From NCBI RefSeq assembly GCF_016801865.2, contig NC_068938.1, positions 117,777,810 through 117,841,809 of the forward strand: a DNA stretch of 64,000 bases, written 5' to 3'. Below the pieces are notes generated by a model that saw nothing but the letters and a program-made list of their open reading frames with translations, was not told the origin of the DNA and did not search any database. Position numbers and translations under genes: made by a program. This document shows, one piece after another, positions 11,492 to 21,985 of this stretch; position 1 is the stretch's first letter; each line of letters opens with the position of its first letter. The DNA comes from Culex pipiens pallens (lineage: Eukaryota > Arthropoda > Insecta > Diptera > Culicidae).

Positions 11492-12312
11492 AATGTCGGG
11501 ACGGGACGGGAATGTCAAGTACCTATTTTGAGAAGAAAATCACCCGAGCACCCGAGGGGAAGTAGCGAGCCGAGAACATATATAAGAAAGTGCACGTCTC
11601 AGACGTCGGACCGGCAGCAGCAGCAAGAAAGCTCAGCCCAGAGCAACAGCAGCAGGAGAGAGACCAGAGCAGCAGCAGCAGAAGATAGAGGGACCCGAAC
11701 TGCAAAAGAAGCGCGCATCGCCTTCTCGTCAACCAGTTGCCTCTCGATGGCCGAACCGATTGGATCTCCTGGGGAAGGGGGTGAGGACTTTCCAACTCTT
11801 CGGAGTTGCACTCACTCCCCGTACCTCGTCCCGCCCGGGACGAGACAGCGAAGGCGCCATCCAGTTGCCTCTCGAAGGCCAGACCGTGTGGGTGGTAAAG
11901 CAGGAAGGGGGTGAGAACTTCCCAACTCTTCGCAGTTGCCCTCACTCCCCCTACCTCGTCCCGCCCGGGACGAGACAGCAACAAGATGAGGCGCGCGCCT
12001 GCTGCCTTCTCGCCGCACTGTTGCCTCTCAATGGCCGGACCGTGGATCTTCTGAGGAAGGGGGTGAGGACTGCCCAACTCTTCGGAGTTGCCCTCACTCC
12101 CCGTCCCTTGTCTCACCCAAGACGAGTCGGCGAAATGCCTTTAAGCAACAAATTTTGGTCTTCGGGGGCGACGGACTTTCTGAGGCTGCTCACGCCCCCA
12201 ATCCCACTTCCACCCCTATATTCTTTTGCCAACAATCGTTCGTTCTTCTCTTTCCTTCCTCTCTTTGGTGTTGGTGTTTGAAGAGACTTTCTAGTCAGAA
12301 ATTTACCAACAC
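11492..12312 (+). other. GC-rich block with TATA box and 3 repeats, possible solo LTR
   Basis: It begins TGTCGGGACGGGACGGG and could end near ACCAACA, which would give TG...CA LTR-like termini. ATATATAAG at about 11578 is a TATA box, with a TCTCAGACG initiator-like site about 20 bp on. Downstream come three diverged ~140-bp repeats (about 11740-12130), each with GGAAGGGGGTGAG, an AACTCTTCG hairpin-like core and GACGAGAC. Overlapping frames on both strands are open only because of this composition. No target duplication was identified, so the solo-LTR reading is inference. Confidence 0.35.
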
Positions 12313-12582
12313 ATTCAAAGTATGTTTACATGGCAGCTGCGGATTTGTTTGCAACAGATGAGCTAACTCTTTCTAGCAAAAGTTTTATTGACATGAAATA
12401 CGACTTCAAGCTTGTTTTTTTTGAACTTCCGTCCCATATTTCGCAGGGGCTCTGACAGTTCAAGCTCGATCATGCATGATCATGGTTTGCATCAGGACAG
12501 GAAACTGTGACTAGGAAATAGTCTTTTTCGAGTTTATATTTATTTACTGGGCCTATAAATTTGTGTTTGGCATGGGTCTTCC

Positions 12583-12680
12583 AGTTAACTCACTCGGAAT
12601 TCAATTCGTTTATTAATTCTGTTTCAGAATTACTTTACTGAGTAAGTTACTTTCCAAAATTATTTTACTGGGTTGGTCAT
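12583..12680. repeat. Short relative of the CCCAGTTAACTCAAT MITE
   Basis: CCAGTTAACTCACTCGGAAT on the left and ATTTTACTGGG on the right echo the ends of the hairpin MITE at 5765-5935. The central part retains CTGTTTCAGAATT. Confidence 0.4.
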
Positions 12681-13157
12681 AAGGGTGTGTGAGTTTTGTC
12701 GTGTTGGGGGTTCCATCTCCCATTTATGTTCTTATTCCGTAAATCTATTTGAAGTATCTAGCTAATTCTTCAAAATTAAGATATGGAAAACCCTACACTC
12801 AAACTCAGAATAACCCGTAAAAGGGTACTTTCCATCCTTTTTTCAACTTTACCCGTCGTCACCCTTTTGAAAGGGTACGAGGGCGAAACCCTTCAAAAGG
12901 GTACTGGCCAAGTACCCTTTCAAAAGGGTACTTGTCATGGAACGGCGCGCTCACTAGCGACATCTATGAGTCAATCGTGATTTTTTCAACCAGTGGCGCC
13001 ATCTGTTGGATATGTTTTTAAATGCAGTTTATTTGAATAAAGTTTAAATTTAATTAATTTATTTATCAGAAACAATTACCCAACAGTTATATATGATACT
13101 ACATTCAAATTTTAATTTCCATGGAGTCCTTTTTGGGCCGCAGCTTATCAAGCTGAT

Positions 13158-13711
13158 TCACCAATTTTTGAACTTGGACGGTTTCTGTCCCTTTGCCCAG
13201 ATCACGTGCACCAGATCGTTCACGATCGAGTGATCGGTTGGTTCGTTGGCCGCCAGCTTGCGGCGGAACACGATCGTTGTGGTGCCTTCCACCTTGAACC
13301 CTCCGGTTTCGGTCAGATCCGACTTGCCACCCCAGAAGGCGTCCACTCGCGGCGTGGACCGATCACGGATGTAGTAGTCCCATACGCGGTGAGTTTTCCA
13401 GTGGGCCGTTTCGATCACGATGTCCGTGCAATCCATCGTGTTGAAGTCGTGCTGCGTTCGGAAGTCCTCCTCCGTTCCGTTCGTGATTTCGCTGTGATCC
13501 GACGCCGACTGTTTGGCCGAGTGCAGCAGCGAAGGCATCGTCCGGTAGGGTTTCTCCGTCTCGTCGACCTTCCGCTCGACCTGCAGCAGATCGTTGATCT
13601 CGTCCCACTCGAGCTGCTTCACGTCCAGCTTCGGCGGTGTGTGTGACGTACTTGTTTGTCCCGTTGGCCGCCACGACGAGACTTGGTGAGACCTCCTTCA
13701 AGTCGCGTCCA
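13158..13711 (-). pseudogene. DOMON-domain exon (Skeletor-like), frameshifted
   Basis: On the minus strand an acceptor (TTTTTATTTTCAG) opens at 13711 and is followed by coding sequence SGRDLKEVSPSLVVAANG. About 25 codons in, near the CACACACAC run at ~13643, the frame slips by one base. It then continues for some 150 codons to 13158. The second part includes TMDCTDIVIETAHWK, TPRVDAFWGG, TTTIVFRRKL, HSIVNDLVHVIWAKGQKPSK. These features match the DOMON domain of the Skeletor-type family, extracellular or matrix proteins with a haem/sugar-binding-like beta-sandwich fold (family knowledge). The upstream DM13 part is absent. The frame slip and the setting inside a TIR element favour a captured or decayed exon. 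A live exon with an assembly error cannot be excluded. Confidence 0.6.
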
Positions 13712-14217
13712 CTGAAAATAAAAAGAAGTAATCCAATTCCAACTTCTGCCAGAGAAGTCATCCAATTCCTAAATTTGTTGGCCCAATTTAGGAATTCTGA
13801 TACTTCTTTGGAAAAATGAGCTTAAACTGACAGCAAAGCTTCTCTTGCGCAACTGCGCCATCTGATATTGAAACTCGGAATTATTTTTCAGAGCTTAACA
13901 GCCTGAACTTTCCTCTTTCTTTTGTTCTCGAGAGAAGCTGTTCAAGCTTGACTTCACTGAGGAAAAAGAATGTAAGATTTTCATAAGTCCACATCTTATG
14001 TACTGCCTGATTTGAGTATCCACTAGCCTCTCGCGATTTTCATAGACAATCTTATGACCGTCACTATAAATTCATATGGTTATAACTAAACTTTACTTAT
14101 GAATTTGGTCCACTGTTGATAGACTATGGACTTCATAAGAAATTCTTATGGAATTCATCTGTAATTTGTCAATGGTTTTCGCGTAAGATGCTAGTGTGAA
14201 TTTTTTGACATTTCAAG

Positions 14218-14760
14218 ATGGCGAAAGGACGGATCTTGCAGACCGGTTCCGGTAACAACTAGAGACCCTAAATAGGGAGACTGGTCTAAACTTGCTAAAT
14301 CGATCTGGCAACGTATGTTTTGAGCTTGCCAACACTGCCAAGTTTTGCTGGGCGTAAAGGCAAATGCTTGTTTGGATACGTCAAACTCGTGTCTGTTTGG
14401 GTACGTCAAATTCACTTCGACCAGTCTCCCTATTTAGGATCTCTAGTAACAACTACACAAAGCTGTTGCGCCGCTCTGAGTTTCTGATCGGACGAATCAA
14501 TCTTCTTGTTTACCGCGACATCCAAGGCTCAGGTAAGTTCTGTGGCGGGTGTTTCGTGGGTTTTGGTTCGAAGTTAAATATTTTATTTGGGTATTTTCAG
14601 GTAACATTAACGACCGTTGGTTCCGACGGCGGCCCTCCTCAGCATCCTCCAGAAGGATCCGGAGAATAGCATCGATGAGGACAGTTCCGTGCAGCGACTG
14701 GTCGAAGGTCGGAGAAAACATCTCCTCGAAGCAAAAAAGGAAATGAAGTTTTGGGTATAA
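14218..14760 (+). pseudogene. Two-exon gene fragment interrupted by a hAT MITE
   Basis: ATG at 14218 starts MAKGRILQTGSGN. The frame is interrupted by the MITE at 14260-14445 and resumes after the duplicated GTAACAAC with KLLRRSEFLIGRINLL to a donor, CAG|GTAAGT, at about 14533. A 70-nt intron ends TTTTCAG near 14600. Exon 2 is protein-like in a frame ending KHLLEAKKEMKFWV then TAA at 14760. That frame is one base out of register with exon 1 and has stops just after the acceptor, so the copy is broken. I do not recognise the family; the short basic N-terminus would suit a mitochondrial or ribosomal protein, but that is a guess. It sits between inverted CATAAGA arms. Confidence 0.45.
14260..14445. 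mobile_element. hAT-type MITE, 186 bp, 8-bp TSD
   Basis: TIRs TAGAGACCCTAAATAGGGAG and its near reverse complement (CTCCCTATTTAGGATCTCTA) bound the element. GTAACAAC is present at 14252-14259 and at 14446-14453. A TAGAG end plus an 8-bp duplication is typical of hAT. It interrupts the first exon of the gene fragment. Confidence 0.85.
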
Positions 14761-15289
14761 TACGATAGTTTAAAAATATATACGTTTAAAATTGAAATTA
14801 ATTTTTGTTTTCATTCAACAAAAAATAAGAAAAATGGTTATGAAAAACGATGTTTGTTAATATGATCTCCATGAGCATTGCCATATATTCTGTACACAAT
14901 TCCATCTATGAATGTCATAAGATCACTCAATGGACATCTTAAGTAACGGCTTTGTCAAATTTCCCCTCCCAGCCATAAGAAAATCTTATGACATCCGAAT
15001 AAAATCCTGATGTCGAAAGGTCATAAGACGTTCTTATGGATTTGGCCAGTTCTTTTTTCTGAGTGTTCCGAAGTGCGTATACCGCTTTTAAAAGGATAAA
15101 ATGTACCCTTTTGCAAAGGGTAAACCTCGAGTACCGTTTAAAAGGATACTTTTAACCCTTTCAACCGGTAACTTTATTTTTGAGTGTATGTCCCGAGGGG
15201 CAGGACACAGTTAATCAATCATTTTTACACTAATTAATTAGCGCTGATTTTCGTCAACTAGCTAATTGATTAGCGCTGATTTGACATTC

Positions 15290-15884
15290 CATTCCCATCG
15301 CATATTAAGTTATCTTGTCGTTGAGAAAAGTCATTTTGACAACTTGAAAATGATCTGAACCGCAGGAAAACACTAGACTAATAAAGTAATCTGTTGTGCG
15401 GTTTTATCCGGTGCAGGCAGGTTCCGGGCACAGCCGGAGCATGGATTTCGGCATGGCCTTAACTAGCAGCAAACTCTCGTTGGAGGCCTGCTAAATCCGA
15501 CCAATTTGGTGCTGCACAAGAAGGCGAATGTTCTGTAGATTTTGGCCAAATGAGAGCAGGAGGAGCGCGGAAAGGGGCAGCAGGCCTGCCAGTTGCGGAA
15601 GCTAGACGATGGGATCGATAAGCAGGGCACGGCCATGGTGTCGTAGGGACCAAAACAGCTGATCTAGAACGCCGCTGGAAAGGAATCGGAACGATGGATA
15701 ACCCATAACCATGAAAAAGAAGATCCGGCACGGCACGGTCCAATGCTTTCGAAACAGAAACAGATCAAGTGTGCAACAGCTACTACCGCGGCCAAACTCC
15801 CGCCTGTCTCCCTTCCGTAAGCGGGGCCCAGTCCAAGAAAGGCCTAATTGACGGGGCTATCAGGACTCCGGCTCCGAACTTACT
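15290..15884. other. Unassigned, partly GC-rich, decayed
   Basis: About 15430-15740 is GC-richer than its surroundings and may be old coding sequence, but every frame is broken. No family was recognised. A simple AGTAAAA-type tail of the neighbouring LINE begins at about 15885. Confidence 0.3.
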
Positions 15885-15906
15885 TTTTTACTTTTTACTT
15901 TTACTG
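15884..15906 (-). repeat. LINE 3' tail of (AGTAAAA)-like units
   Basis: On the minus strand the stop codon TAA lies inside AGTAAAAGTAAAAAGTAAAA. The ORF therefore runs directly into the simple-repeat tail with almost no 3'UTR, as in RTE-type elements. Confidence 0.6.
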
Positions 15907-18900
15907 CTCGTACAACCTCCGGGTCATGAGCTGTCTCCAGATGCGCTGCCACTGAACTCGGTCTTGGGCTGCTACTCTCCAATTTCGACTCAGAACTCCC
16001 ACACTTCTTAGATCTTCCTCCACTTGGTCTAACCACCTCGCACGTTGCGCCCCCCTCCGCCGCGTTCCAACCGGCTCCGAATTGAACACCAACTTCACCG
16101 GATTGATAGTCTGGTTCGGTTGGCGCGCATCCAGCGCGTCCGGCATTCTTGCGACGTGTCCGGCCCACCGGATTCGGCCAGCCTTGGCGACCTTCCGAAT
16201 ACTTGGCTTGCCGTAGAGTTGCGCCAGCTCGTGGTTCATCCTTCTCCTCCATACGGTGTTCTCACGCACGCCGCCAAAGATCGTCCTAAGCACTCGTCGC
16301 TCGAAAACTTCAAGCGCTTGCAGGTCCTCCTCGAGCATCGTCCACGTCTCGTGCCCGTAGAGGACGACGGGTCTTATCAGCGTTTCGTACATGGTACACT
16401 TTGTACGCCGGGAAAGGTGACCAGACCGTAAGGTCTTGTGGAGTCCGTAGTAGGCACGACTACCGGTGATGATACGCCTCCGAATTTCTCTGCTGCAGTT
16501 GTTGTCCGACGTAACCAACGATCCGAGGTACACAAACTCCTCCACAACCTCGAACTCGTCGCCGTCGATCGTCACGCTCGGTCCTATGCGAGTCCTAAGG
16601 GACTCGGTTCCTCCTGCCAGCAGATACTTCGTCTTCGCAACATTCACCTTCAATCCAACCTTATCCGCTTCCCGCTTCAATTCGGTGTACCGCTTAGCCA
16701 CCTCCTCGAACGTTCTGCCGACAATGTCCATGTCGTCGGCATAGCAGATGAACTGGCTGGATCGGTTGATGATCGTGCCCCGCATGTTGAAGCCCGCCCG
16801 CCTCATAACACCTTCAAGCCCAATATTGAAACAGAGACCGGAGATACCGTCGCCTTGTCGCAGTCCCTTGCGCGATTCGATCGGGTCGGACATAGCACCC
16901 GAAATCTTCACGCTGCACCGTGCCCGTCCATCGTCGATTTCACCAGTCTGATCAGCTTCCCGGGAAAGCCGTTCTCGTACATGATCTTCCATAGCTCTTC
17001 GCGATCGACCGAGTCGTACGCGGCTTTGAAATCGATGAACAGATGGTGTGTCGGGATCTGATACTCGCGACATTTTTGGAGGATTTGGCGTAGCAAAAAG
17101 ATTTGGTCCGTCGTCGATTTTCCCTCCACAAAACCGGCTTGGTACGTCCCTACGAAATCCTTTGCTCGCTCCGACAGACGACAGAAGATGATCTGAAACA
17201 GCACTTTGTAGGCCGCGTTGAGAATAGTGATGGCTCTATAGTTCTCACATTCCAACTTGTCCCCCTTCTTGTAAATCGGGCATATTACTCCCTCTTTCCA
17301 CTCCTCCGGTAGCTGTTCTGTGTCCCAGACCTTGACTATCAGCCGGTGTAGACAGGCCGCCAGCTTGTCCGGGCCCATCTTGATGAGTTCAGCACCGATA
17401 CCATCCTTACCCGCTGCTTTGTTGTTCTTCAGCTTCTTGATGGCATCCTTAACTTCCCAAATCGTGGGTGCTGGCTCGTCCTCGCCGTCCACCATACCGC
17501 TGACGTCGTTTCCCCGGTCGCCCTGGTACTCCGCCTCTGGGCCGTTCAGGTGCTCGTCGAAGTGCTGCTTCCACCTTTCGATCACCTCACGCTCGTCCGT
17601 CAAGATGCCTCCGTCCTTGTCCCGGCACATTTCGGCTCGCGGCATGAAGCCAGTCCGGGATTGACTGAGTTTCTTGTAGAACTTACGCGTTTCGTTGGAG
17701 CGATACAGCTGTTTCATGTCCTGGCACTCCAACTCTTCCAGGCGGCGCTTCTTGTCCCGAAAGAGATGGGTTTGCTGTCTTCGCAACTGTTTGTACGACT
17801 CCTTGTTCCCACGGGTGTTGTGCAGCAGCCACTTGTCCCGCGCTGCTTTCTTCTCGTCCCAAATCGCCTGACATTCCTCGTCGAACCAGCCGTTCCGTCG
17901 AACTCGGTCCACGTACCCGATGGCGCTCGATGCCGCTGCGTTGATGGCTGCTTCCATATGGCTCCAGCAGGCCTCCAGAGGGGCTTCGGCGAGCTCACCC
18001 TCGTCAGGCAACGCAGCTTCGAGTTCCCGCGCGTACTGGGTAGCGACCTCAGGATCCTTGAGCCGCTCCAGATTATACCGCTGCGGGCGACGGTACCGGA
18101 TCTTGTTGACCTCAGACAGGCGTTGGCGCAGCTTCGCCACCACCAGGTAGTGGTCCGAGTCGATGTCCGCGCCACGGTAGGTTCTGACGTCAATTATGTC
18201 CGAGAAGTGCCGACCATCGATGAGAACATGGTCGATTTGCGTCTCCGTGTCGTTTGGTGATCTCCAGGTGTACTTGTATAGGGAGGTGTGCTGGAAGAAG
18301 GTACTACGTATGGCCATGTTTCGGGAGGTAGCGAAATCGATGAGTCTTAGGCCGTTCTCGTTCGTCTGCTGGTGGGCGCTGAACCTCCCAATAACCGGTC
18401 TAAACTCCTCCTCCTGGCCGACTTGAGCGTTTAAGTCGCCGATGACAATCTTGACGTCGTGTTTTGGACACTTCCTGTACTCGCGGTCAAGAAGCTCGTA
18501 GAAAGCGTCCTTGTCATCGGCGTCGCTTCCCATGTGCGGGCTGTGCACGTTGATGATGCTCAGGTTGAAGATTCGGCCCTTGATTCTCAACCGGCACATT
18601 CTGTCGTTGACTGGCCACCAACCAATCACGCGCTTCGCCATTTCGCCCAGCACTATAAAAGCTGTCCCCAGCTCGCGTGTATTGCCGCCGCTCCAATACA
18701 TAGTGTAGTCACCGTACTCCCGGTGGTCCTTCCCCTCCCAGCACACCTCCTGCAGCGCCACGACTTCGAGACCGCGGACCCGCAATTCGTTGGAAAGAAT
18801 GCGGTCGCTCCCATCGAAGTTGAGAAACCTGCAGTTCCACGTCCCGAGTTTCCAATCCCTGGATCCCCGAAAATCGGGTCGGCGATTGGATCGGCTCGCA

Positions 18901-18953
18901 TATGGAGCTCTCTGCACTACTGTTTTACGGCGGGTGCGTGTAGCCATCACCAA
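15901..18953 (-). pseudogene. RTE-like non-LTR retrotransposon ORF (endonuclease + RT), one frameshift
   Basis: The first part (18953 to ~16925) gives an apurinic-type endonuclease with TWNCRFLN (~38-45), LQEVCWEG (Glu69), INVHSPH (~134), GDLNAQVG (~172) and SDH (266-268). This is followed by the reverse transcriptase palm start FIDFKAAYDSVD (~645). Around 16915-16930 the frame slips by one base. The continuation runs to 15901 with RKGLRQGDG, the catalytic YADD (residues 111-114 of that frame) and a C-terminal WAGHVARM block. Total length (~1,000 aa), endonuclease-RT order and the simple AGTAAAA-type tail fit the RTE clade. Clade assignment is by motif memory, not search. One frameshift in ~3 kb suggests a young, inactive copy. 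ATG at 18953 follows the repeats of the presumed 5'UTR. Confidence 0.85.
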
Positions 18954-19480
18954 CCCCCTGTCTCGCCGGAGGACCGTCGTGCCGGTACTGTTTAGAGTCC
19001 CACGCCGGCACAGGGACTTTCAATCAGCCGCCCCTAACCTGGGGTACAGACGCTGTTTTGAGCCGCCCCTAACCTGGGGAACAGACGCTCGATGGGGGGG
19101 GGGGGGAGGGTCCTAACTCTAGCTGCTGTAAGCCGCCCCTAACATGGAGAACAGACGCTTACCTCGACGATGGAGTAGGACACCGGTTTCCTTGAGCCGC
19201 CCCTAACCTGGGGAACAGGCGCTCGAAGGGGGGTGGGGGGTGGGGGGTTCCAGCACCCGCTGCTGTCAGCCGCCCCTGACTTGGGATACAGACGCTAACA
19301 GCTTGCGAACACTCGAACTCCTCTTGATTCGAGCCGCCCCTAACCTGGGGAACAGACGCTCTTGGAGGGGGGGGGGTTCTTGGTTGCGGCGGAGGGGGGG
19401 GGCACTTCACTTTTCAATTCAAAATAATGCCAAAAAAAATTTAAAAAAAAATTAAAAAAAAAAAACTTTTCTCCGTTTTC
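18954..19480 (-). repeat. Six 29-bp repeats upstream of the LINE ORF (presumed 5'UTR)
   Basis: Copies of AGCCGCCCCTAACCTGGGG followed by AACAGACGCT (plus strand) occur at 19026, 19061, 19131, 19195, 19268 and 19332. They are separated by G-rich runs (19093-19110, 19228-19249, 19365-19377, 19391-19401) and mixed spacers. Each repeat has a short dyad, CCCCTAACCTGGGG. Position directly 5' of the endonuclease ORF suggests repeated promoter or binding modules of the element. Confidence 0.6.
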
Positions 19481-20190
19481 AAAAACAAATTTTGCACACT
19501 CCGCGTTTTCCGTGCCGCGCACTTGTGTTCATTTTCTACCACACTACACTACTGCCGTACACCACGATCAACGTGGTCGAGGGACGACGACGACGACGTT
19601 CTTACAAAGGCGCCCGGCTGTGTGTATTGTTTTTTTTCTTCTGCTGTTGGCTTTGGCCCGTGGCCGATCACAAATTCGCGCACTAATTGCACCCAAATTA
19701 ACAACCGGCGAGCACGGATTTCACCGGCGTCTGGATCACTCAGTGTTCCGACGGTAAATACGGCCACTTCGCGACGTGGGACACTACGGTACCGCGGGTT
19801 TTTCGACGAATTCCGGCGGAACGGTCGGGAGCTACTCTTCACTCCAGCGCGCACACACAAAAACCTCCGGCTCCGAAATGGACGCCTTTTTCGACGTCGG
19901 GAGACCGACATGATTGGCATTCGCCAACACCGATGTCGGTTTGTCTTCCGCGTCCAATCATCCTTATCATCCCCAACGGCTAGTTTCAAACTCTACTGTT
20001 GCGATCTCGGCTGCGATTCTGTTCCGGTAACAACCGACATTTGCCCTCGCCCGTTGATCTAAAGGCCGGCGGATGTACCGCAGCGATGTGCTGGTGTGGT
20101 GGAGGCGACATTGTCTGCGCTGCCCGTCGTAGAAGTGAACGTGAGATCACATGACAGTGGCATGACCGCGGGCTCCACGTCCGAATGATG
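19481..20190. other. GC-rich unassigned DNA, perhaps LINE 5' end or promoter
   Basis: GC-rich, with a CGACGACGACG run near 19585. Open frames occur on both strands but none resembles a known protein. It lies between the LINE 5' repeats and the NUP50 pseudogene and could belong to either flank. Confidence 0.3.
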
Positions 20191-20284
20191 CTTTTTGCAG
20201 GAGAACATATTTGTTTTTTTTTATTTTTCAAATTTTGAGTTATTTAGTGTAACATTAAATAATTTTCCAACAAATGTCCACCCC

Positions 20285-21278
20285 TTAGTTGGGCTTTTGC
20301 TTCAGCAGCGTTTCATACAGCTCGTCGGCCTCCTCGCCGGTCTTGACCCACAGCAGCACCGACGTCGGCGGTGGCTTCGTCTCCAGGACCTGCACCTTCC
20401 CGTCCATCTTTTTGATGTGCAGCGTTCCGATGCCACGGTCCGAGTAGTTGCAGTTGGCTGTGACCAACAGCTACTGCACGGCTTGGAGAAGATGCTGTCC
20501 TTTTCGTTGACCGGCGTGAACTCCACCTTGAACGATTCGTCCTCGTCGTCATCGGTGGTAGCCTTTTCGTCCGGCTTACTGTCCTCGGTGGGTTTGACCA
20601 CGTTGGGGAATCTGAAGCCCGTTCCGGTCGTGGAACTTTTCGAGCTAAATCCGAAGCTGAATGGTTTGTCTGCCGGTGGAGTCGTTGCCGCGGCCGTGTT
20701 TGTCGACGTCGCTGGCTTGACACTTTCAAAAATGAGTCCGCTAGCGGCCGGCTTTACGGCCGTTGGCTCCTTTGTACCCACCTTGCTGATCTTGAAGATC
20801 GGCGTCAGCTTGCACACCGAATTCTCCTTGACCTTCTCCGAAATTCAAGCGGCCACGACCAAGTTAAGCGTCTTCACGTTGGGCTCATACTCCTTATCCC
20901 CGGTGTGCTTGCCGGCGGAACCTGCTGTGTCCTCCTTCTGCGGGCTTCCAACCCGGGAAAAGACCTGCTTGCTCGGGTCGGTCGTGGCAAAGATGCTGGC
21001 TCCCCGCGCGGACGTCGTGGCCGCCGTCCCATTCGTAGGTCACTGTGAAGCGAAAACGGACTGGTTCCTCCCTCAGCAGGTTTCAACGCCGGTGTCTACG
21101 TCACCCCGGCGAATCCCTTGATTGCACTTAAACACCGACGACGATACACCGCTGCCCGCGGAATCTACCAGAATTACGCGTTTTTTTCGGCTCATCATCT
21201 GGACGTCTGGACAAATCAGCCCACCTCCTCCTCATCGTTCCAGTTGCCGTGGTTCAGGTCGGACTGTGCACCGGCCAT
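20285..21278 (-). pseudogene. Nup50: NUP50 (nuclear pore protein) processed-type pseudogene
   Basis: ATG at 21278 opens MAGAQSDLNHGNWNDEEE, the importin-alpha-binding start of NUP50. Further pieces in order are KKRVIL, EYEPNVKTLNLVVAA, ISEKVKENSVCKLTPIF, PFSFGF, GFRFPNVV, FKVEFTPVNEKDSIF. The end is the Ran-binding domain tail with GIGTLHIKKMDGKVQV, LLWVKTGEEADELY and stop at 20285. In between are frameshifts and in-frame stops, for example TGA at 20845-20847 where a Trp is expected in the family. No introns remain across ~1 kb, and an AATAAA plus A-run follows at ~20212-20224, which fits a retrocopy. NUP50 is an FG nucleoporin assisting importin-mediated cargo release. This copy cannot make the protein. 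Confidence 0.8.
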
Positions 21279-21881
21279 CTTGCCTAGAGAGTTTTGCTTC
21301 GATATTTGAGTTAGGATGGCTACGAGGCTCTCGACAACTACTCTAATGCCATGCTGGCGGGCCAAATATCCTCTGACATCTCGAAGCCATGACTGCGGTC
21401 AGCCGGAAGAAGACCACACGGAGACTTCGTTCCGGTTGGTCACTTCAATTTCCAAACGTTTTCTTTACGTTTGTTTTGTTTTGATGTTTTGACGTGTATT
21501 CGTCAGCCCAAGATAACATTTGAAGGGTAGGAATACGCTAATTGATTAGCGATAATCCTAATCAACTAGTTGTAAATTCTAATTAACTAAACGATTATTT
21601 TTAATTAATTAGGCCATGTGTCTCACCCCTCGGTATGTCCACATATCAACTCTTTACGTAGTCTACGCCATTCCGGTTATGTCTGTGACATAACTACTTT
21701 GACTTTTTTAAGGACTTTATTTGGGCTATTCTATAGAGCATTCTACGTGCGTATGTATTGCGTGTACGTACACGAAAAAGATTGAGGTTAAATTTTGTAC
21801 CGGCCAGCAAAGCAAATGGTGTGCTAGTGTGCGTGAGAGCGGGCTTAGATAACTCTATTGCTGTTTTACTGAAAAAAGTAA

Positions 21882-21985
21882 AAGTTCCGTGTTCGAACCG
21901 GTTGTTGCGTTTGAAACGGAATTTGTGTACGATTCTAATTAGATTCCGTTTCAGAATTTGGATGGATTTGACTGGGTTATCACGA
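21882..21985. repeat. Half copy of the hairpin MITE
   Basis: From TTCCGTGTTCGAACCGG to ATGGATTTGACTGGG this matches the right half of the element at 5765-5935 with few changes. The left arm is absent. Confidence 0.65.

Larger units (their letters stand above)
13955..15065. mobile_element. Nested TIR element with CATAAGA/TCTTATG subterminal repeats
   Basis: Ends CACTGAGGAAAAAGAA and (right, inverted) CACTCAGAAAAAAGAA match, with TT on both outer sides. Both arms carry repeated TCTTATG/CATAAGA words (13970-14160 and 14900-15045). The centre holds the spliced gene fragment at 14218-14760. No transposase is present. Confidence 0.5.
12796..15186. mobile_element. TA-flanked TIR element carrying host gene fragments
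   Basis: Left CACTCAAACTCAG and right (inverted) CACTCAAAAATAAAG are bounded by TA at 12794-12795 and 15187-15188. This is typical of Tc1/mariner-type or similar TA-targeting elements. Both subterminal zones contain repeated AAAAGGGTAC/GTACCCTTTT motifs (12810-12935 and 15080-15170). There is no transposase. Inside are a DOMON-domain exon, a second nested TIR element, a two-exon gene fragment and a hAT MITE. The gene content suggests capture, but two independent end fragments flanking ordinary host DNA would look similar. Confidence 0.5.
15190..21640. mobile_element. Possible large TIR element enclosing the LINE and NUP50 copy
   Basis: CCCGAGGGGCAGGACACA at about 15192 faces, in inverted orientation, ACCGAGGGGTGAGACACA at about 21620-21638. 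Both are followed inward by TTAATTAAT/GATTAG-rich words (15210-15285 and 21530-21610). The match is short and imperfect and no target duplication is clear, so this is a weak call. Confidence 0.3.

Noticed and set aside
11471..12281. Overlapping 147-197-codon frames on both strands
   Set aside because: Open because of GC-rich repeats. Translations are low-complexity with no family resemblance.
17550..18260. 236-codon plus-strand frame
   Set aside because: Antisense shadow of the LINE endonuclease/RT region.
20195..21121. 308-codon plus-strand frame
   Set aside because: Antisense shadow of the NUP50 pseudogene, whose minus-strand translation is recognisable.
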